Shown in pieces: positions 63,656 to 64,000 of a DNA stretch of 64,000 bases. The DNA is from Pedobacter caeni (lineage in GTDB: Bacteria > Bacteroidota > Bacteroidia > Sphingobacteriales > Sphingobacteriaceae). Position 1 is the first letter of the stretch. Every line of letters begins with the position of its first letter. The stretch lies in assembly GCF_900129215.1 (NCBI RefSeq), contig NZ_FQUQ01000008.1, forward strand, positions 124,001 through 188,000. The letters are read 5' to 3'. The translations under genes were made by a program, and so were the position numbers. The notes below the pieces were generated by a model that was not told where the DNA came from, ran no database searches, and worked only from the letters and a program-made list of their open reading frames with translations.

Positions 63656-64000
63656 AAATCTTTTCTATTGTTGCGGCATTCTTTTCCAGGATGACCTTTC
63701 TTTTTAAACTAAGTTTAGGCGTCAGCTCACCATTTACAATGCTCCATTCTTTCGACAATAAAGCAATGCGTTTCACCTGTTCCCATTTTCCAAAATCTTT
63801 GACACTATAAGCCACAATTTCGTCATATTTTTTAATCACCAATGGGTTTTTGATGATCTCTTCATTGTTGGTATATGGAATTCCTTTTTTACCACACCAG
63901 CCTTTCAGGGCTTCAAAGGTGGGTACGATTAAAGCAGCAGGAAACTTCCTGTTTTCTCCCAATACCATCACCTGCTCTACCAGCGGCGATTCTTTCAGTT
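63627..64000 (-). CDS. AMP-forming long-chain acyl-CoA synthetase, C-terminal part (start outside window)
   Basis: The frame is open to the window edge. The 124 visible residues contain the adenylating-enzyme C-terminal domain: VMVLGENRKFPAALIVPTF, and NGELTPKLSLKRKVIL with the conserved lysine region typical of bacterial FadD-like ligases. The catalytic A-motifs lie outside. It would activate fatty acids for the beta-oxidation enzymes, though it is not in the same operon. Confidence 0.82.
   Translation of the reverse strand, partial: LKESPLVEQVMVLGENRKFPAALIVPTFEALKGWCGKKGIPYTNNEEIIKNPLVIKKYDEIVAYSVKDFGKWEQVKRIALLSKEWSIVNGELTPKLSLKRKVILEKNAATIEKIYADAEGYKG

Overview
The window looks like chromosomal DNA of a Sphingobacteriaceae-type Bacteroidota, most likely Pedobacter or a close relative. 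The evidence is moderate GC, TonB receptors with STN domains next to ECF sigma/FecR pairs, DUF4249, DUF3078 and DUF2490 proteins, LytS/LytTR two-component pairs, lipoproteins with short lipoboxes, and several Bacteroidota-type promoters (TTG, 19 to 22 bases, TAnnTTTG). The genus is inferred from family content only. There are no insertion sequences, prophage or CRISPR. Gene density is high, and intrinsic hairpin terminators, many bidirectional, separate the transcription units.

Layout: 1-4079 holds the end of a purple-acid-type phosphatase, two carboxylate transporters and a DUF2490 protein. 4246-13185 holds a LytS/LytTR pair, then an ECF sigma, FecR, TonB receptor, DUF4249 lipoprotein, membrane hydroxylase and alpha/beta hydrolase, a possible signalling and uptake locus. 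13249-15114 holds a small helical protein and a CoA-transferase, closed by a perfect palindrome. 15200-19134 holds redox enzymes, a GNAT enzyme, a LysR regulator and an SMR pump. 19137-25758 holds a DUF3078 protein, a second LytS/LytTR pair (both TTG starts), an unknown lipoprotein/membrane pair, a Tat-type threonine aldolase-like protein and a small secreted protein. 26164-26237 is tRNA-Asn(GUU). 26382-30104 holds a PfkB kinase, a lycopene-cyclase-domain protein coupled to a cytochrome b5-like protein, an ECF sigma and MurB. 30261-37236 holds two TetR paralogues and a TolC/MFP/RND efflux operon. 37333-44075 holds a putative M14-like hydrolase, lipoamide dehydrogenase, a CocE-type hydrolase, an M1 peptidase and a GIN-domain protein. 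44164-48208 is sucAB.

48274-52947 is a probable light-response cluster: a MerR regulator with a B12-binding domain, a DASH cryptochrome, a TIGR01777 epimerase and a CPD photolyase. 52953-54370 holds two FKBP lipoproteins. 54497-60344 is a MarR-fadN-fadA-fadE beta-oxidation operon with a clear operator/promoter overlap. 60475-64000 holds an OmpA-family porin, gamma-glutamyltransferase and the end of an acyl-CoA ligase.

Functional links: sucAB and the lipoamide dehydrogenase supply the 2-oxoglutarate dehydrogenase complex, and the fad operon feeds acetyl-CoA into the same central metabolism. The most interesting loci are the B12/photolyase cluster with its TTGTTTA repeats, the lycopene cyclase/cytochrome b5 pair, the exported PLP enzyme, and the combined two-component and sigma/anti-sigma receptor locus. 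None is proven to be a new system from sequence alone.
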